NCBI GenBank assembly: GCA_942491115.1
Contig: CALNZV010000020.1
Location: 1,240,001-1,304,000 of the forward strand
From: CALNZV01 sp942491115
GTDB taxonomy: Bacteria > Desulfobacterota > Desulfobacteria > Desulfobacterales > UBA5852
Length of the DNA: 64,000 nucleotides
Reading direction: 5' to 3'
Part shown: positions 48,003 through 58,066 of the stretch, one piece after another
How positions within the stretch are numbered: position 1 is the first letter of the stretch
Layout: each line of letters opens with the position of its first letter
Translations under genes and position numbers: made by a program
The notes under the pieces: model-generated
What the model was told of the DNA's origin: nothing
What the model saw: only the letters and a program-made list of their open reading frames with translations
Databases searched by the model: none

Positions 48003-50915
48003 TTAGGGAGATATGAACCGGGAATAGATCTCCGTTACTCGATGCCGGATATGGATGAACGAGTCTTCATGGACATAGGCTGGATTCTCCATGAGACTCA
48101 ATCGATGGGCGGCGCTGCGGTAGGTTAAATAGGCTTCCTTCAAAACGCCAGCGGCCTCTTGGTCAATCAGTCCGGCCTCCACCAAGCTTTCGAGCAGACG
48201 CACATTGTCCGGCCATCGAAGCATGGACGGGAAGTCATGGCCGTTTTTCAACACGAGATACTGGACCAGGAACTCGATGTCGATGATGCCTCCGGCTCCC
48301 TGTTTTAGGTCAAAATGGCCCTGAATGGGTTTGCCTTTCTGAGTCCGAAGCCGTTTCCTCATCGCGGCGACCTCCTCTCGAAGGAGATCGCTTACGCGAG
48401 GGGCGGCCAGCACCTGTCGGCGAACAGCTTCGAACGCTTGGCATAGGTCCGGGTCGCCGGCGACGGATCGGGCCCGAATCAGGGCTTGGTGCTCCCATGT
48501 CCATGCTTTCTCGGACAGATAGGTCTTGTAGGCCGCGATATTGCTCACCAGCGGTCCGGAGTTGCCGCTTGGCCTCAACCGCATATCCACTTCGTAAATT
48601 TTCCCGGCACGGGTATGAGTGGTCAGAATATGAATCATCCGTTGCCCCAACCGGGAATAGAACTGAGGCGCATCGATGGGAAGGGGGCCGTCGGTGGCGT
48701 CTTCAATCGACGCGCCATGAAGGAACACCAGATCGAGATCCGACCCATAGCCCAGCTCCAGACCGCCAAGTTTTCCGAAAGCGATGACGGCAAACCCCTT
48801 TCCGGGTGCCATCGGCCCTTTTCCCGCCGACGGCGCCCCGTGGCGAGCTTTCAGGTGGGTCCATGCCAATTCGAGCACCTCGGCAAGGATAATTTCCGCC
48901 AGGTCCGATAGATGGTCGCTGACCCGCATCAAGGGAAGGGTCTCGGTGACATCCGCAGCGGCGATCCGAAGGCTGTGACTTTGCCGAAAGATGCAGATCT
49001 CCTCAATCTGCTCCTCCAACTCTTCGGGTGACAGAAACGCCAGTCGTTTCTTGAGCTCTTCGGTCAGCTCCTTGCGCCCGGGAGGAGCGTAGAGGGTTCG
49101 CGGATCGAGGAATTCGTCGAGCAGAACCGGATGCCGGGCGACAAAGGAGGCGATCAGGGAACTGGCGTCAGAGAGTCGAACCAGATGGTCAATGACCGTG
49201 GGGTTTTCGATCAGAAGTGCCAAGTAGTTGGTTCGCCTGCGGATGCCCCTCACGAGATCGATCAGCCGGCCCAATACCGCTCCAGGCTGGGCCGAACGGG
49301 CAGCGGCATCGATCAGCATGGGCACGAGCCGCCCGAGCCGCTGCAGCCCTTCCCCGCTTAAGGAGGGACGACTAGACTGGCGATGAAGGTCCCGCAGCAT
49401 CCGGTAACTGTCTTCCGGAGGGCTGATTCCGATGGCCTCGAGCCTCTCCAGTGCTGACGCTTCATCCAGGCTTCCGTCCCAGATGCCGATCAAATACAGT
49501 GGTTCTTCTGTGTCTTCGGGGTGTTGTTTCGAGTCGGTTTCCTCCGACTCCAGCAGCTTTGAAAAATGGCGGTGAACCCTTTGCCGGTGGTGGTCGAGGG
49601 CTGATTCAAGGGAGGAAATATCGGAAAACCCCATGGCAGCGGTCAGTCGGGCCAGACCCAGGGCATCCAGCGGCAAATCGTGGGTCTGCCGGTCTCCGTC
49701 GGATTGAAGACGGTTTTCCATAACCCGCAGAAATCGATAGGCGTCGGCCAGTTCATCTCTGATCCTCTCTTGGATACAGGATTCTTTAACCAGCTCATCG
49801 AGAACGTCTAGAATCCCCCTTTTTTGAAGGCCGGGGGCGACGCCCCCCCGAATCAGCTGAAAAATCTGTCCGAAAAATTCCACTTCCCGGATGCCCCCGG
49901 CCCCAAGCTTGATATTGCGCTCCATGTCGTTTCGACGCACCTCGATGGCAATTTTCCGCTTCATTTCCCTCAAGGCCTCGAACATGCCGTAGTCGAGATA
50001 GCGGCGATAGACAAAGGGTTTCAGCAGCTCAAGAAGTCGCCTGCCAGCCGCAAGGCTGCCGGCGACCGGTCGTGCCTTGATCCAGGCATACCGTTCCCAC
50101 TCCCGGCCTTGGGTCTGATAATAGTGTTCCATGGCGGTAAAACTGGATGCCAGGGGGCCTCCTTCGCCGAAGGGCCTCAAATTCGTGTCGACACGGAAGA
50201 CAAACCCATGAGCGGTCTTGTGCCCAAGGAGTTTGATGAGCTTTCGAAACAGGCGGGAAAAAAAGTCATCGCTGCCGAGGCCGCTGGGGGTTTGGCCTGT
50301 TTCCGGGAAGGCGAAAACGAGATCCACGTCCGAGGAGAAATTGAGCTCTTCAGCACCGAGTTTTCCCATGCCGATGACAACGGGTCTCAGGGGGTCTCCG
50401 GTCTTGCCGGCGGGCACGCCGAGCACGGAACAAAAGGCGCCGTAGAGCAGTGCCAGAGTCTCGTCGATGCAAACATCGGCCAGGGCCGACAACTCCCCAA
50501 GCACGCATTCCAGCTCACTGCGGCCGGTCAGATCCCGCCAGGCAATTCTCACCATTTCCGTCCGACGGAATCGACGCAAGACCTCTCCCAGCGGTTCGGG
50601 CACACCCGGGTCCTCAACAATGGGACCCGGAGCCCGGTCAGTGGCCTCGAGGGCACGTCGAAGACGACACCGATAGTCCTCGTGGGTTCGACGGGAATCC
50701 AGCCCCCCCTCCTCACCGAATAAGATCCCTGGAAGACTGGGCAAATTACGGCAACTGGTGGCAATAAATTCGCTCAGAGCGAAAACCCGTCGCATCTCCT
50801 TTGCGGCATCGTCGTCCTCACCGCAAACGACATTCCCGGCCTCTGCAGCCGCCTTGTAAGCCGACCACCGCTTCTCTGAGAGGGCGTCGAGTTCGGAGTG
50901 GACGACGGGGATCAT
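48003..50915 (-). CDS. glnE: Glutamine synthetase adenylyltransferase/deadenylylase GlnE
   Basis: About 970 residues. Two nucleotidyltransferase domains are visible, with GMGKLGAEELNFSSDVDLVF (first) and AFGKLGGLELGYGSDLDLVFLHG (second). The linker contains the regulatory region with AGGIREVEF and AGGIIDIEFLVQY. It attaches AMP to, or removes it from, the Tyr of GlnA under PII and glutamine control. Start: MIPVVHSELDAL at 50915 aligns best with the E. coli N-terminus; the frame is open to 51017 with a second ATG at 50990, and none has a good Shine-Dalgarno sequence. Confidence 0.92.
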   Translation of the reverse strand: MIPVVHSELDALSEKRWSAYKAAAEAGNVVCGEDDDAAKEMRRVFALSEFIATSCRNLPSLPGILFGEEGGLDSRRTHEDYRCRLRRALEATDRAPGPIVEDPGVPEPLGEVLRRFRRTEMVRIAWRDLTGRSELECVLGELSALADVCIDETLALLYGAFCSVLGVPAGKTGDPLRPVVIGMGKLGAEELNFSSDVDLVFAFPETGQTPSGLGSDDFFSRLFRKLIKLLGHKTAHGFVFRVDTNLRPFGEGGPLASSFTAMEHYYQTQGREWERYAWIKARPVAGSLAAGRRLLELLKPFVYRRYLDYGMFEALREMKRKIAIEVRRNDMERNIKLGAGGIREVEFFGQIFQLIRGGVAPGLQKRGILDVLDELVKESCIQERIRDELADAYRFLRVMENRLQSDGDRQTHDLPLDALGLARLTAAMGFSDISSLESALDHHRQRVHRHFSKLLESEETDSKQHPEDTEEPLYLIGIWDGSLDEASALERLEAIGISPPEDSYRMLRDLHRQSSRPSLSGEGLQRLGRLVPMLIDAAARSAQPGAVLGRLIDLVRGIRRRTNYLALLIENPTVIDHLVRLSDASSLIASFVARHPVLLDEFLDPRTLYAPPGRKELTEELKKRLAFLSPEELEEQIEEICIFRQSHSLRIAAADVTETLPLMRVSDHLSDLAEIILAEVLELAWTHLKARHGAPSAGKGPMAPGKGFAVIAFGKLGGLELGYGSDLDLVFLHGASIEDATDGPLPIDAPQFYSRLGQRMIHILTTHTRAGKIYEVDMRLRPSGNSGPLVSNIAAYKTYLSEKAWTWEHQALIRARSVAGDPDLCQAFEAVRRQVLAAPRVSDLLREEVAAMRKRLRTQKGKPIQGHFDLKQGAGGIIDIEFLVQYLVLKNGHDFPSMLRWPDNVRLLESLVEAGLIDQEAAGVLKEAYLTYRSAAHRLSLMENPAYVHEDSFIHIRHRVTEIYSRFISP

Positions 50916-51504
50916 GGTCGGCTCGCTGTCGGGTCGGCAGGGATGGGGTCGGACATTGCATCTCCAATCGAATTCCGTTTTACGGGACATTTCATCACAG
51001 TCCGACCCATCGTGCAAGATGAGGCCCCCGGGGGTTATCTTCTATAGGGGTCGACGGAGGGACGTCAGTTTTCTACGGTCTTGATTTTGCATCAATTTTT
51101 GGGTAGAACAGCCGGGACCAGGATGACACAGGGACGTTTATGCCCTTGATTCTGCGTGACAATTAAGGGTAAATTGGGTCATTGCAAAAATGTTATTTTT
51201 CTGAGCGTTTTTCTACATTTTTGTTTGAAAAGGCCATCGCGTCACACCCCTCCCTGTCGCCAATGGGCATTATCCGGTTGAAAACAATAGATAATGCCGG
51301 ATTCATTGCCGATGGCACGGCAGTTGCTTTAGTCATAGTGCCTTTCCCGGCGATCCCTTTCACGGTTACCGGATTACCCCTGGCCAAACCAGAGGAACCA
51401 CCGGACAGCGACGACAGCTGACCCGGTACCGGCGGTCTGCATCCACGGAGGCATCTGCCTGAAAAACCCCGATACGTATTTCCATGGCAGGAAGGAGATC
51501 AGCC
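50916..51504. other. Divergent region between glnE and the glutamate synthase genes
   Basis: Up to 589 bases. Two frames were considered (51182-51421 plus, 51193-51387 minus) and neither has recognisable sequence. The stretch 51060-51230 is relatively AT-rich and probably carries promoters; no sigma-54 site with correct GG-GC spacing was found. GGAAGGAG lies just before 51505. Confidence 0.4.
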
Positions 51505-52635
51505 ATGTGCCGATTGTTTGCCATCACCAGCAGCGACCCCCTCTCGCCCCTTGTGGCCATCGAAGCCCTCGATGTCATGCGCGAGGGGCATGACGGCTCC
51601 GGCGTCGGCCTCTTTCTCAGGGACCTCGGCGGTCCTTTTGAGGATATCAAAGACGCTCCCATCCTCTCGGGCATTTTCAGCGAAGAGGGCCTGAGGCGTC
51701 TTGACACCCACATGATGAACGTCGGGTTCATGACCAAATACAAGTTGTCCATCAAGGTTCCGAAGACCCCCCCGCCGGGAGTCCCCAAACGGAATATCTA
51801 TTTGGTCAGGGCCTACGAATATCCCGAGGACTGGGACGGTCTTCCCCAGATGGAAATCAGTCGGAGGCTTTTGGAAACCCGTCTGGCCCTGCGGGCCATG
51901 GGTGAGGAAAAGGGCGACATGATCGTCTACTCCTTCTGGCCGGACGTGATCATGATCAAAGAGATCGGCGACCCTCTCACCGTCGCCCGGCACCTTCAGC
52001 TCGACCGCAAGGAGCTCAGAGCCCGCATTATTATGGCCCAGGGCCGTCAGAACACCAATTATGCCATCAACCTGTATGCCTGCCATCCCTTTTTTATACA
52101 GGGGTATTCCACCATGACCAATGGGGAGAACACCGCCTTTATTCCCATCAAGGAGTACCTGATGTCCCGAGGGTTTCCAGGCTACATTGGCTACCAATCC
52201 GATTCGGAAGTGTTCACCCACATCCTTCACTATGCATCCGCCCATCTGGGGCTGGGCGTAGAGGCGTACAAGCACATCATCACGCCACTGCAAGATGCGG
52301 ACATTCAGCGGCATTCGAACGCTCATCTTTTGGGCAACCTCAAGATGTCCTGCCGAAAGCTTATCATTGATGGTCCGAACTGCGTTATCGGCTGTCTGCC
52401 AGACCACTCGCTCTTCATGGTCCAGGACCGGAAAAAACTCCGTCCAGGAGTGGTGGGAGGCCGGTCCGGCGTCTATGCGTTCTCCTCGGAGATCTGCGGA
52501 CTCGACGCGGCCATTCCGGACAGAGACAAATCGATGGATTTTCAGCCGATGCATCTCGATACCGTTATCGTAGATTCAGACCGTCAGGAGGTCAGAACAT
52601 GCAACCAAATGGAGCCATTGCACCTTTCTCACTGA
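51505..52635 (+). CDS. Glutamate synthase, glutaminase (class II amidotransferase) subunit
   Basis: 376 residues. The start Met is followed by Cys2 (MCRLFAITSS), the Ntn-type nucleophile of class II glutamine amidotransferases. HDGSGVGLFL, NTNYAINLYACHPFF and YIGYQSDSEVFTHIL are further family segments. It releases ammonia from glutamine for the synthase. In ordinary bacterial GltB this is the N-terminal part of one long chain; here it is separate, as in archaeal-type enzymes. ATG 51505 follows GGAAGGAG. The next gene begins inside its last 37 bases. Confidence 0.9.
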   Translation: MCRLFAITSSDPLSPLVAIEALDVMREGHDGSGVGLFLRDLGGPFEDIKDAPILSGIFSEEGLRRLDTHMMNVGFMTKYKLSIKVPKTPPPGVPKRNIYLVRAYEYPEDWDGLPQMEISRRLLETRLALRAMGEEKGDMIVYSFWPDVIMIKEIGDPLTVARHLQLDRKELRARIIMAQGRQNTNYAINLYACHPFFIQGYSTMTNGENTAFIPIKEYLMSRGFPGYIGYQSDSEVFTHILHYASAHLGLGVEAYKHIITPLQDADIQRHSNAHLLGNLKMSCRKLIIDGPNCVIGCLPDHSLFMVQDRKKLRPGVVGGRSGVYAFSSEICGLDAAIPDRDKSMDFQPMHLDTVIVDSDRQEVRTCNQMEPLHLSH

Positions 52636-54236
52636 GTGTGATGGATCTGCCTTGGCAGATCCAATGGAGCAAGGACAAGTGTACTCTCTGCGGCCGCTGC
52701 ACGGCCGTTTGCCCCGTCAACGCTGTCGAGTTGGGTGTGTTTCGAAAGCGCCATGTCGCTCCGCGGGTGGGGATCGATCTGAAGGCCCCCAAAAACGAAT
52801 ACAGCCTTTATTACGGTATCCGTCAGAAAACGGATCCCTCCTATGCGTGCATCGGATGCGCCATGTGCCAGATGGCCTGCCCCAACGATGCCATCTCACC
52901 GGTAAAGGGCGATGAAATCGACAAGCTCAGGATGCACGTTGACCGAGGTGGTCAGCCCCGGCGTCGAGGAGGCCGCCGAAACAACCCCGGCAGTTTTCTG
53001 GACCGGATCAAGTTCATCCGGATTTCCATGCTGACCGACCCGGCCCTGGATGCCGGCCGTCACGAGTTCGAGCTTCGGACACTGTTGGGGCGCGTGCTCT
53101 CACCCGAGGACAATCTCAAGTTTCTTGCCGAGAACGGATGGGCCCCTCCGGTCAGGGAAATCTATCCACTCGTGATCGGCAGCATGTCTTTCGGGGCCCT
53201 TTCCCCGAATATGTGGGAAGGGCTTCAATTGGGTGTCAGCTACCTCAACGAGGAGCTGGCAATGCCGGTTCGCATCGTCACCGGCGAAGGGGGGTGCCCA
53301 CCGCGACTCCTTCGCTCCCGCTTTTTAAAATACGTCATTCTTCAGGTCGCCTCGGGCTATTTTGGATGGGACGAAATCATCCACGCCATCCCGGAGATGA
53401 AGGAAGACCCCTGCGCCATCGAAATCAAATACGGCCAGGGAGCCAAACCCGGGGACGGCGGACTTCTCATGTGGTACAAGGTCAACAAGCTCATTGCCGC
53501 CATCCGGGGCGTGCCGACGGGAGTGAGTCTCCCCTCGCCTCCCACCCATCAGACCATGTACTCCATCGAAGAATCCGTGGCCAAAATGATTCAGACCATG
53601 TCCATGGGGTGGGGATTCCGGGTCCCGGTCTATCCGAAAATTTCAGGGAGCTCCACGGCCATGGCCGTGCTGAACAATCTGACCCGGAACCCTTATGCCG
53701 CAGGACTTGCCATCGACGGGGAAGACGGCGGCACCGGGGCGGCATACAACGTCTCCATGAACCACATGGGCCATCCCGTCGCCACCAATATCAGGGATGC
53801 CTACTTCAATCTGACCCAGGTGGGGATGCAGAATGAAATCCCTGTATTCGCGGGCGGCGGCATCGGAAAAACCGGCAACCTGGCCGCCAATGCCGCGGCG
53901 CTCATCATGCTCGGCGCCAGCGGGGTTCAGATCGGCAAATACATCATGCAGGCGGCTGCCGGATGTCTGGGTTCAGAGACCGACCGATGCAACATCTGCA
54001 ATATCGGGCTTTGCCCGAAGGGCATTACCTCCCAGGATCCGCGGCTCTACCGTCGTCTCGATATCGATCAGGTGGCCGAACGGGTCGTTGATGTTTTCCT
54101 GAGCTTCGACACGGAACTGAAGAAGATCGTCGCCCCCTTGGGCCGATCCACATCCCTGCCCATCGGCATGTCCGACGCCCTGGGCATCGACGACTACCAT
54201 GCCGCCGATAGGCTGCAGATCAAATATGTGGTTTAA
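52599..54236 (+). CDS. Glutamate synthase, FMN-binding synthase subunit with ferredoxin domain
   Basis: 545 residues. Two [4Fe-4S] motifs are N-terminal (CTLCGRCTAVCP and CIGCAMCQMACP). The central barrel is the Glu_synthase domain: GSMSFGALSPNMWEGL, TGEGGCPP, IKYGQGAKPGDGGLL, and GEDGGTGAAYNVSMNHMGHP. The Cys cluster C…DRCNICNIGLCPKGI is that of the synthase Fe-S site. It makes glutamate from 2-oxoglutarate and ammonia. AGGAGG precedes the ATG. The attached ferredoxins suggest electron entry from ferredoxin or from the next subunit. Confidence 0.93.
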   Translation: MQPNGAIAPFSLSVMDLPWQIQWSKDKCTLCGRCTAVCPVNAVELGVFRKRHVAPRVGIDLKAPKNEYSLYYGIRQKTDPSYACIGCAMCQMACPNDAISPVKGDEIDKLRMHVDRGGQPRRRGGRRNNPGSFLDRIKFIRISMLTDPALDAGRHEFELRTLLGRVLSPEDNLKFLAENGWAPPVREIYPLVIGSMSFGALSPNMWEGLQLGVSYLNEELAMPVRIVTGEGGCPPRLLRSRFLKYVILQVASGYFGWDEIIHAIPEMKEDPCAIEIKYGQGAKPGDGGLLMWYKVNKLIAAIRGVPTGVSLPSPPTHQTMYSIEESVAKMIQTMSMGWGFRVPVYPKISGSSTAMAVLNNLTRNPYAAGLAIDGEDGGTGAAYNVSMNHMGHPVATNIRDAYFNLTQVGMQNEIPVFAGGGIGKTGNLAANAAALIMLGASGVQIGKYIMQAAAGCLGSETDRCNICNIGLCPKGITSQDPRLYRRLDIDQVAERVVDVFLSFDTELKKIVAPLGRSTSLPIGMSDALGIDDYHAADRLQIKYVV

Positions 54237-54250
54237 AGCGGAGTCTCTCT

Positions 54251-56599
54251 ATGACAAGCGATCATCAACCAAAGGAACACACCTTCTACATTATATCAGG
54301 TAAGCAGGAAGGCACCCGCATCGAATCCCGGATTCTCGAGGAACGCATTCAGGATGCCGTGGCCAATGGTCATCACCACCTGGAGATCCGCGCTTTCGGC
54401 CAGCATAATATCGGGGGGCGTCTGTGGAAAGCCGGGCAGGATCCCGTGCACATCCGGGTTACAGGCCCTCCGGGTCAGCGGCTGGGCTCTTTTGGATTCC
54501 CCAACACCCTCATCGAAGTGGAGGGTCCCGCATCCGATGACACCGGCTGGCTCAATGCCGGTGCCAACATCGTCGTTCGCGGTCATGCCGGCAACGGGAC
54601 CTGCAACGGAATGGCCCAGGGCACCGTGTGGGTGGCCGGAAACGTCGGGGCTCGAAGCATGACCATGACCAAACGAAACCCCCGTTTCGCACCCCCCGAA
54701 CTGTGGGTTCTGGGAACGGTGGGGGACTACTTCGGTGAGTTCATGGCGGGGGGGGTTGCGGTCGTCTGTGGCATCAACGGCCAGAATCCCGGCAATGTGC
54801 TGGGATACCGGCCGTTTGTCGGCATGGTTGGGGGGCGCTGTTATTTCCGGGGACCCCACAACGGCTATAGTGAAGCCGATGCCAAAATGCTGCCCATCGA
54901 GGATGTCGATTGGGCGTGGCTCCAACAGAATCTGGCCGTTTTTCTCGAACGGATCGACCGGGAGGAGGTGGCGGAGGCGCTCTCCGATCGGACCCAGTGG
55001 CAGCTTATCGAGGCCCGGACGCCCCAGGAAAAATTTGCCCGCCCCATGCGGCCCATGGCCGCCTTCCGCCAAGACGTATGGGAGGCGGAACTCGGCCGCG
55101 GCGGCGTCGTGGGCGACCTCACCGATCTGGACCGCAGTCAGATCCCCCTGGTTACTACCGGAGCGCTTCGGCGCTACGTCCCGGTGTGGGAAAACGAAAA
55201 GTACGCACCTCCCTGTGAGGCCTCGTGCCCCACGGGAATTCCGGTCCACGATCGGTGGCGGTTGGTTCGTCAGGGCAGGGTGGACGAGGCCGTGGACCTG
55301 GCCCTGGCCTTTACACCCTTCCCTGCCGCGGTGTGCGGCTATCTTTGTCCTAATCTCTGCATGAACGCCTGTACCCGGCAGTCTGCCTTCATGACGCCTG
55401 TGGATATCCGGGTGCTCGGCCAATCCAGCGTCGAGGCCAAAATTCCCGAACTTCCCCCCGAAAGTGGCCACCAGATTGCAGTGGTGGGAGGCGGCCCTGC
55501 CGGTATCTCTGTGGCATGGCAGCTTCGGCGGATGGGGCATACGGCAACGGTTTTTGATACCTCGCCGGCCCTTGGCGGTAAGATCGCGGCGGTGATTCCC
55601 AGCAGTCGTATTCCCGAATCGGTCGTGAGATCGGAAATCGAACGGATCCGAAGCGTGATCCCCCATGTTCATCTGCAGCAGCCGATTTCCAAGATCGATC
55701 TCGAGCAATTCAAGGCCGACTATGAATTCGTGGTTCTCGCTACCGGCGCTCAATCTCCCAGGGTCCTGCCGGTGCCGGGCAAGGAGCGGCTCATCACGGC
55801 ACTGGACTTTCTATCCGACGCGAAGACGGGCACCGTCACGGTCGGCAAGCGGGTGGTCATCATCGGGGCCGGCAACGTAGGCTGCGATGTGGCCACAGAG
55901 GCTCATCGACTCGGCGCTGAGGACATCCTCCTGATCGACGTACAGGAGCCGGCTTCCTTTGGAAAGGAGCGGGAAGATGCCGAAGCGGCAGGCGCCCGAT
56001 TTCAATGGCCCTGCTTCACGAAAGAAATTACTGAGGAAGGCGTCGTGCTCACGAACGGTGAGGTCCTGCCGGCCGACTCGATCTTTATTTCCATTGGAGA
56101 TGCGCCGGATATCGATTTTCTGCCCGATACCGTGGGCACGGAGAGGGGGTATGTGGTGGTCAACGACTTTTACCAGACCACTGATACCCGGATCTTCGCC
56201 ATCGGAGACATCGTCAAGCCGGGGCTGCTGACCGACGCTATCGGTGCCGGACGCAAAGCGGCCGGTGCGATCGGGGACATGATCGAGGGCCGCAGACCGG
56301 TGGGGGATACCCGGCTGATGATTGATCGGTCGAGGGTGAAACTGGAGTATTTCGATCCCAGAATTATCGAGTACGACAGTGTCGAGCACTGCGGTGCCCA
56401 ATGTTCCTCCTGCGGCGCTTGCAGAGACTGCGGTATCTGTATCGAGGCATGTCCCTATGCCGCCATCAGCCGGGAGGATCGCGATGACGACAAATGGGAA
56501 TATGTGGTGAGCGCCGACCGTTGCATCGGATGTGGGTTTTGCGCCGGCGCCTGCCCCTGCGGGATCTGGGATCTTGTGGAGAACACACCGATTGGCTGA
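54251..56599 (+). CDS. Fused GltB GXGXG domain, NAD(P)H oxidoreductase (GltD-like) and ferredoxin
   Basis: 782 residues. Residues 1-215 are the GXGXG beta-helix domain of glutamate synthase (DDTGWLNAGANIVVRGHAG, AQGTVWVAGNVGARS). From about 310 comes the GltD-like module: a Cys-rich N-part (PPCEASCPTGIPVHDRWR, CGYLCPNLCMNACTRQ), FAD loop VVGGGPAGISVAWQL, NADPH loop VVIIGAGNVGCDVA, and DTRIFAIGDIVKPG. The C-terminus holds two ferredoxin motifs (CGACRDCGICIEACP, CIGCGFCAGACP). It links the third part of GltB with the electron-input subunit. It follows the synthase gene after 14 bases. Confidence 0.93.
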   Translation: MTSDHQPKEHTFYIISGKQEGTRIESRILEERIQDAVANGHHHLEIRAFGQHNIGGRLWKAGQDPVHIRVTGPPGQRLGSFGFPNTLIEVEGPASDDTGWLNAGANIVVRGHAGNGTCNGMAQGTVWVAGNVGARSMTMTKRNPRFAPPELWVLGTVGDYFGEFMAGGVAVVCGINGQNPGNVLGYRPFVGMVGGRCYFRGPHNGYSEADAKMLPIEDVDWAWLQQNLAVFLERIDREEVAEALSDRTQWQLIEARTPQEKFARPMRPMAAFRQDVWEAELGRGGVVGDLTDLDRSQIPLVTTGALRRYVPVWENEKYAPPCEASCPTGIPVHDRWRLVRQGRVDEAVDLALAFTPFPAAVCGYLCPNLCMNACTRQSAFMTPVDIRVLGQSSVEAKIPELPPESGHQIAVVGGGPAGISVAWQLRRMGHTATVFDTSPALGGKIAAVIPSSRIPESVVRSEIERIRSVIPHVHLQQPISKIDLEQFKADYEFVVLATGAQSPRVLPVPGKERLITALDFLSDAKTGTVTVGKRVVIIGAGNVGCDVATEAHRLGAEDILLIDVQEPASFGKEREDAEAAGARFQWPCFTKEITEEGVVLTNGEVLPADSIFISIGDAPDIDFLPDTVGTERGYVVVNDFYQTTDTRIFAIGDIVKPGLLTDAIGAGRKAAGAIGDMIEGRRPVGDTRLMIDRSRVKLEYFDPRIIEYDSVEHCGAQCSSCGACRDCGICIEACPYAAISREDRDDDKWEYVVSADRCIGCGFCAGACPCGIWDLVENTPIG

Positions 56600-56629
56600 T
56601 TGTCGTGGCGAATGACACCGAAGACACTG

Positions 56630-56662
56630 CGGTCGGTGCCGCCAAAAGGGCGACACCGACCG
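56630..56662 (+). terminator. Hairpin terminator after the glutamate synthase genes
   Basis: CGGTCGGTG, CCGCC, an AAAAG loop, GGCG, and CACCGACCG form a 13- to 14-bp stem with one mismatch; TTTT follows. It begins 31 bases after the stop codon. Confidence 0.6.
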
Positions 56663-56863
56663 TTTTCATATTGATCATTTAAGGTTTTTTCATTAGAACC
56701 CCTTCCAACCCGGAAGGCGCCGGCACACCGGTCGAGGGCGACCGACGACAGTCTGCCGGTGGCACGGCTGTCACGCCTGGGAAAATGCCGTAACGATGGA
56801 TCTCCCTCTATCACTGATACCCTGCCGGGGAAGGCCTTCGGCGGTTTTACATCGGATAGTCAT

Positions 56864-58009
56864 ATGAACGCTTTGTTGGCACTCGAAGATGGACGGACCT
56901 TCCCCTGCCGGTCCTTCACCGGGCCGGGCAACACCCAGGGAGAGGTGGTTTTCAACACCAGCATGACGGGCTATCAGGAGGTGCTCACCGATCCCTCATA
57001 CCGGGGGCAAATGGTGGCAATGACCTATCCTCTGGTGGGCAATTACGGGGTCAATCTGGAGGACGTAGAGTCGGATCGAATTCAGGTGGCGGCCTTCCTG
57101 GTTCGGGAATACCAGACTTTTCCCAGCAACTACCGGTCCACGTCCACCCTGGCCGACTATCTCACGGCCCATGGAGTGATGGGGGTGGAAGGGCTCGACA
57201 CCCGGGCGCTCACCCGTCATATCCGCAATTCCGGAGCGATGGGGGCCGTCCTGACCACCGACGCCATTACCCCCGATGGCGCTGTCTCCAGAGCCAAGGC
57301 CATTCCTAAAATGGAAGGCCTCGATCTAGCCACCACGGTGTCGACACCGGCCCCTTTCCGGTGGACTGACCAGGGGCCCGACCTCATCGATCCCCTCGAT
57401 CTCAACGATTCGGTCTGGCGCCATCGCGGGAAGCGCCACTCGGTGGTGGCGATGGATTTCGGTATCAAGTACAACATCTTGAGATGCATGGCCGCCGAAG
57501 GATTGGAACTGGTGGTGGTTCCCAGCGGAACCGATGCCGATGCCTTAAAGCGAATGGCCCCTACCGGCATTTTTCTCTCCAATGGGCCAGGGGATCCGGA
57601 GCCCCTGAAAGGCCCCATCGAGACCATTCGAGATCTGATCGGCTACCGGCCCATTTTCGGGATCTGCCTCGGTCACCAGCTCATGGGCCTGGCCCTCGGT
57701 GGGCGGACTTTCAAACTCAAGTTCGGACATCGGGGTGCAAATCAGCCGGTGAAGAACCTCCGATCCGGGCGAATCGAAGTGACCTCCCAGAATCACGGTT
57801 TCGCCGTCGCCCCCGACTCTCTTAGTGACAAGGACGTGGAGATCACCCACATCAATCTCAACGACAACACCTTAGAAGGCTTCCGACATCGTCGCTATCC
57901 CATGGTCGCCGTTCAGTACCATCCCGAGGCGGCTCCGGGTCCCCATGATGCCCGGTATCTTTTCACCGAGTTCAAGCAGCTTATGGATGCCGCCGAGGCC
58001 GACGGATGA
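56864..58009 (+). CDS. carA: Carbamoyl-phosphate synthase small subunit
   Basis: 381 residues from MNALLALEDGRTF. The N-terminal domain has GEVVFNTSMTGYQEVLTDPSYRGQ. The class I amidotransferase domain has the nucleophile in IFGICLGHQLMGLALGG and the His-Glu pair in VQYHPEAAPGPHD. It hydrolyses glutamine and feeds ammonia to CarB. A frame open to 56759 would add 35 non-family residues. carB starts 57 bases after its stop. Confidence 0.97.
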   Translation: MNALLALEDGRTFPCRSFTGPGNTQGEVVFNTSMTGYQEVLTDPSYRGQMVAMTYPLVGNYGVNLEDVESDRIQVAAFLVREYQTFPSNYRSTSTLADYLTAHGVMGVEGLDTRALTRHIRNSGAMGAVLTTDAITPDGAVSRAKAIPKMEGLDLATTVSTPAPFRWTDQGPDLIDPLDLNDSVWRHRGKRHSVVAMDFGIKYNILRCMAAEGLELVVVPSGTDADALKRMAPTGIFLSNGPGDPEPLKGPIETIRDLIGYRPIFGICLGHQLMGLALGGRTFKLKFGHRGANQPVKNLRSGRIEVTSQNHGFAVAPDSLSDKDVEITHINLNDNTLEGFRHRRYPMVAVQYHPEAAPGPHDARYLFTEFKQLMDAAEADG

Positions 58010-58066
58010 TCCTAAACGCTACACCCGCTGCTGTGGCTCAACAGCGCTCTGAGAAAAACGCCTCCC

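Noticed and set aside
51182..51421. 79-codon frame before the glutamate synthase genes
   Set aside because: No Shine-Dalgarno, no domain, and a matching frame on the other strand over the same bases.
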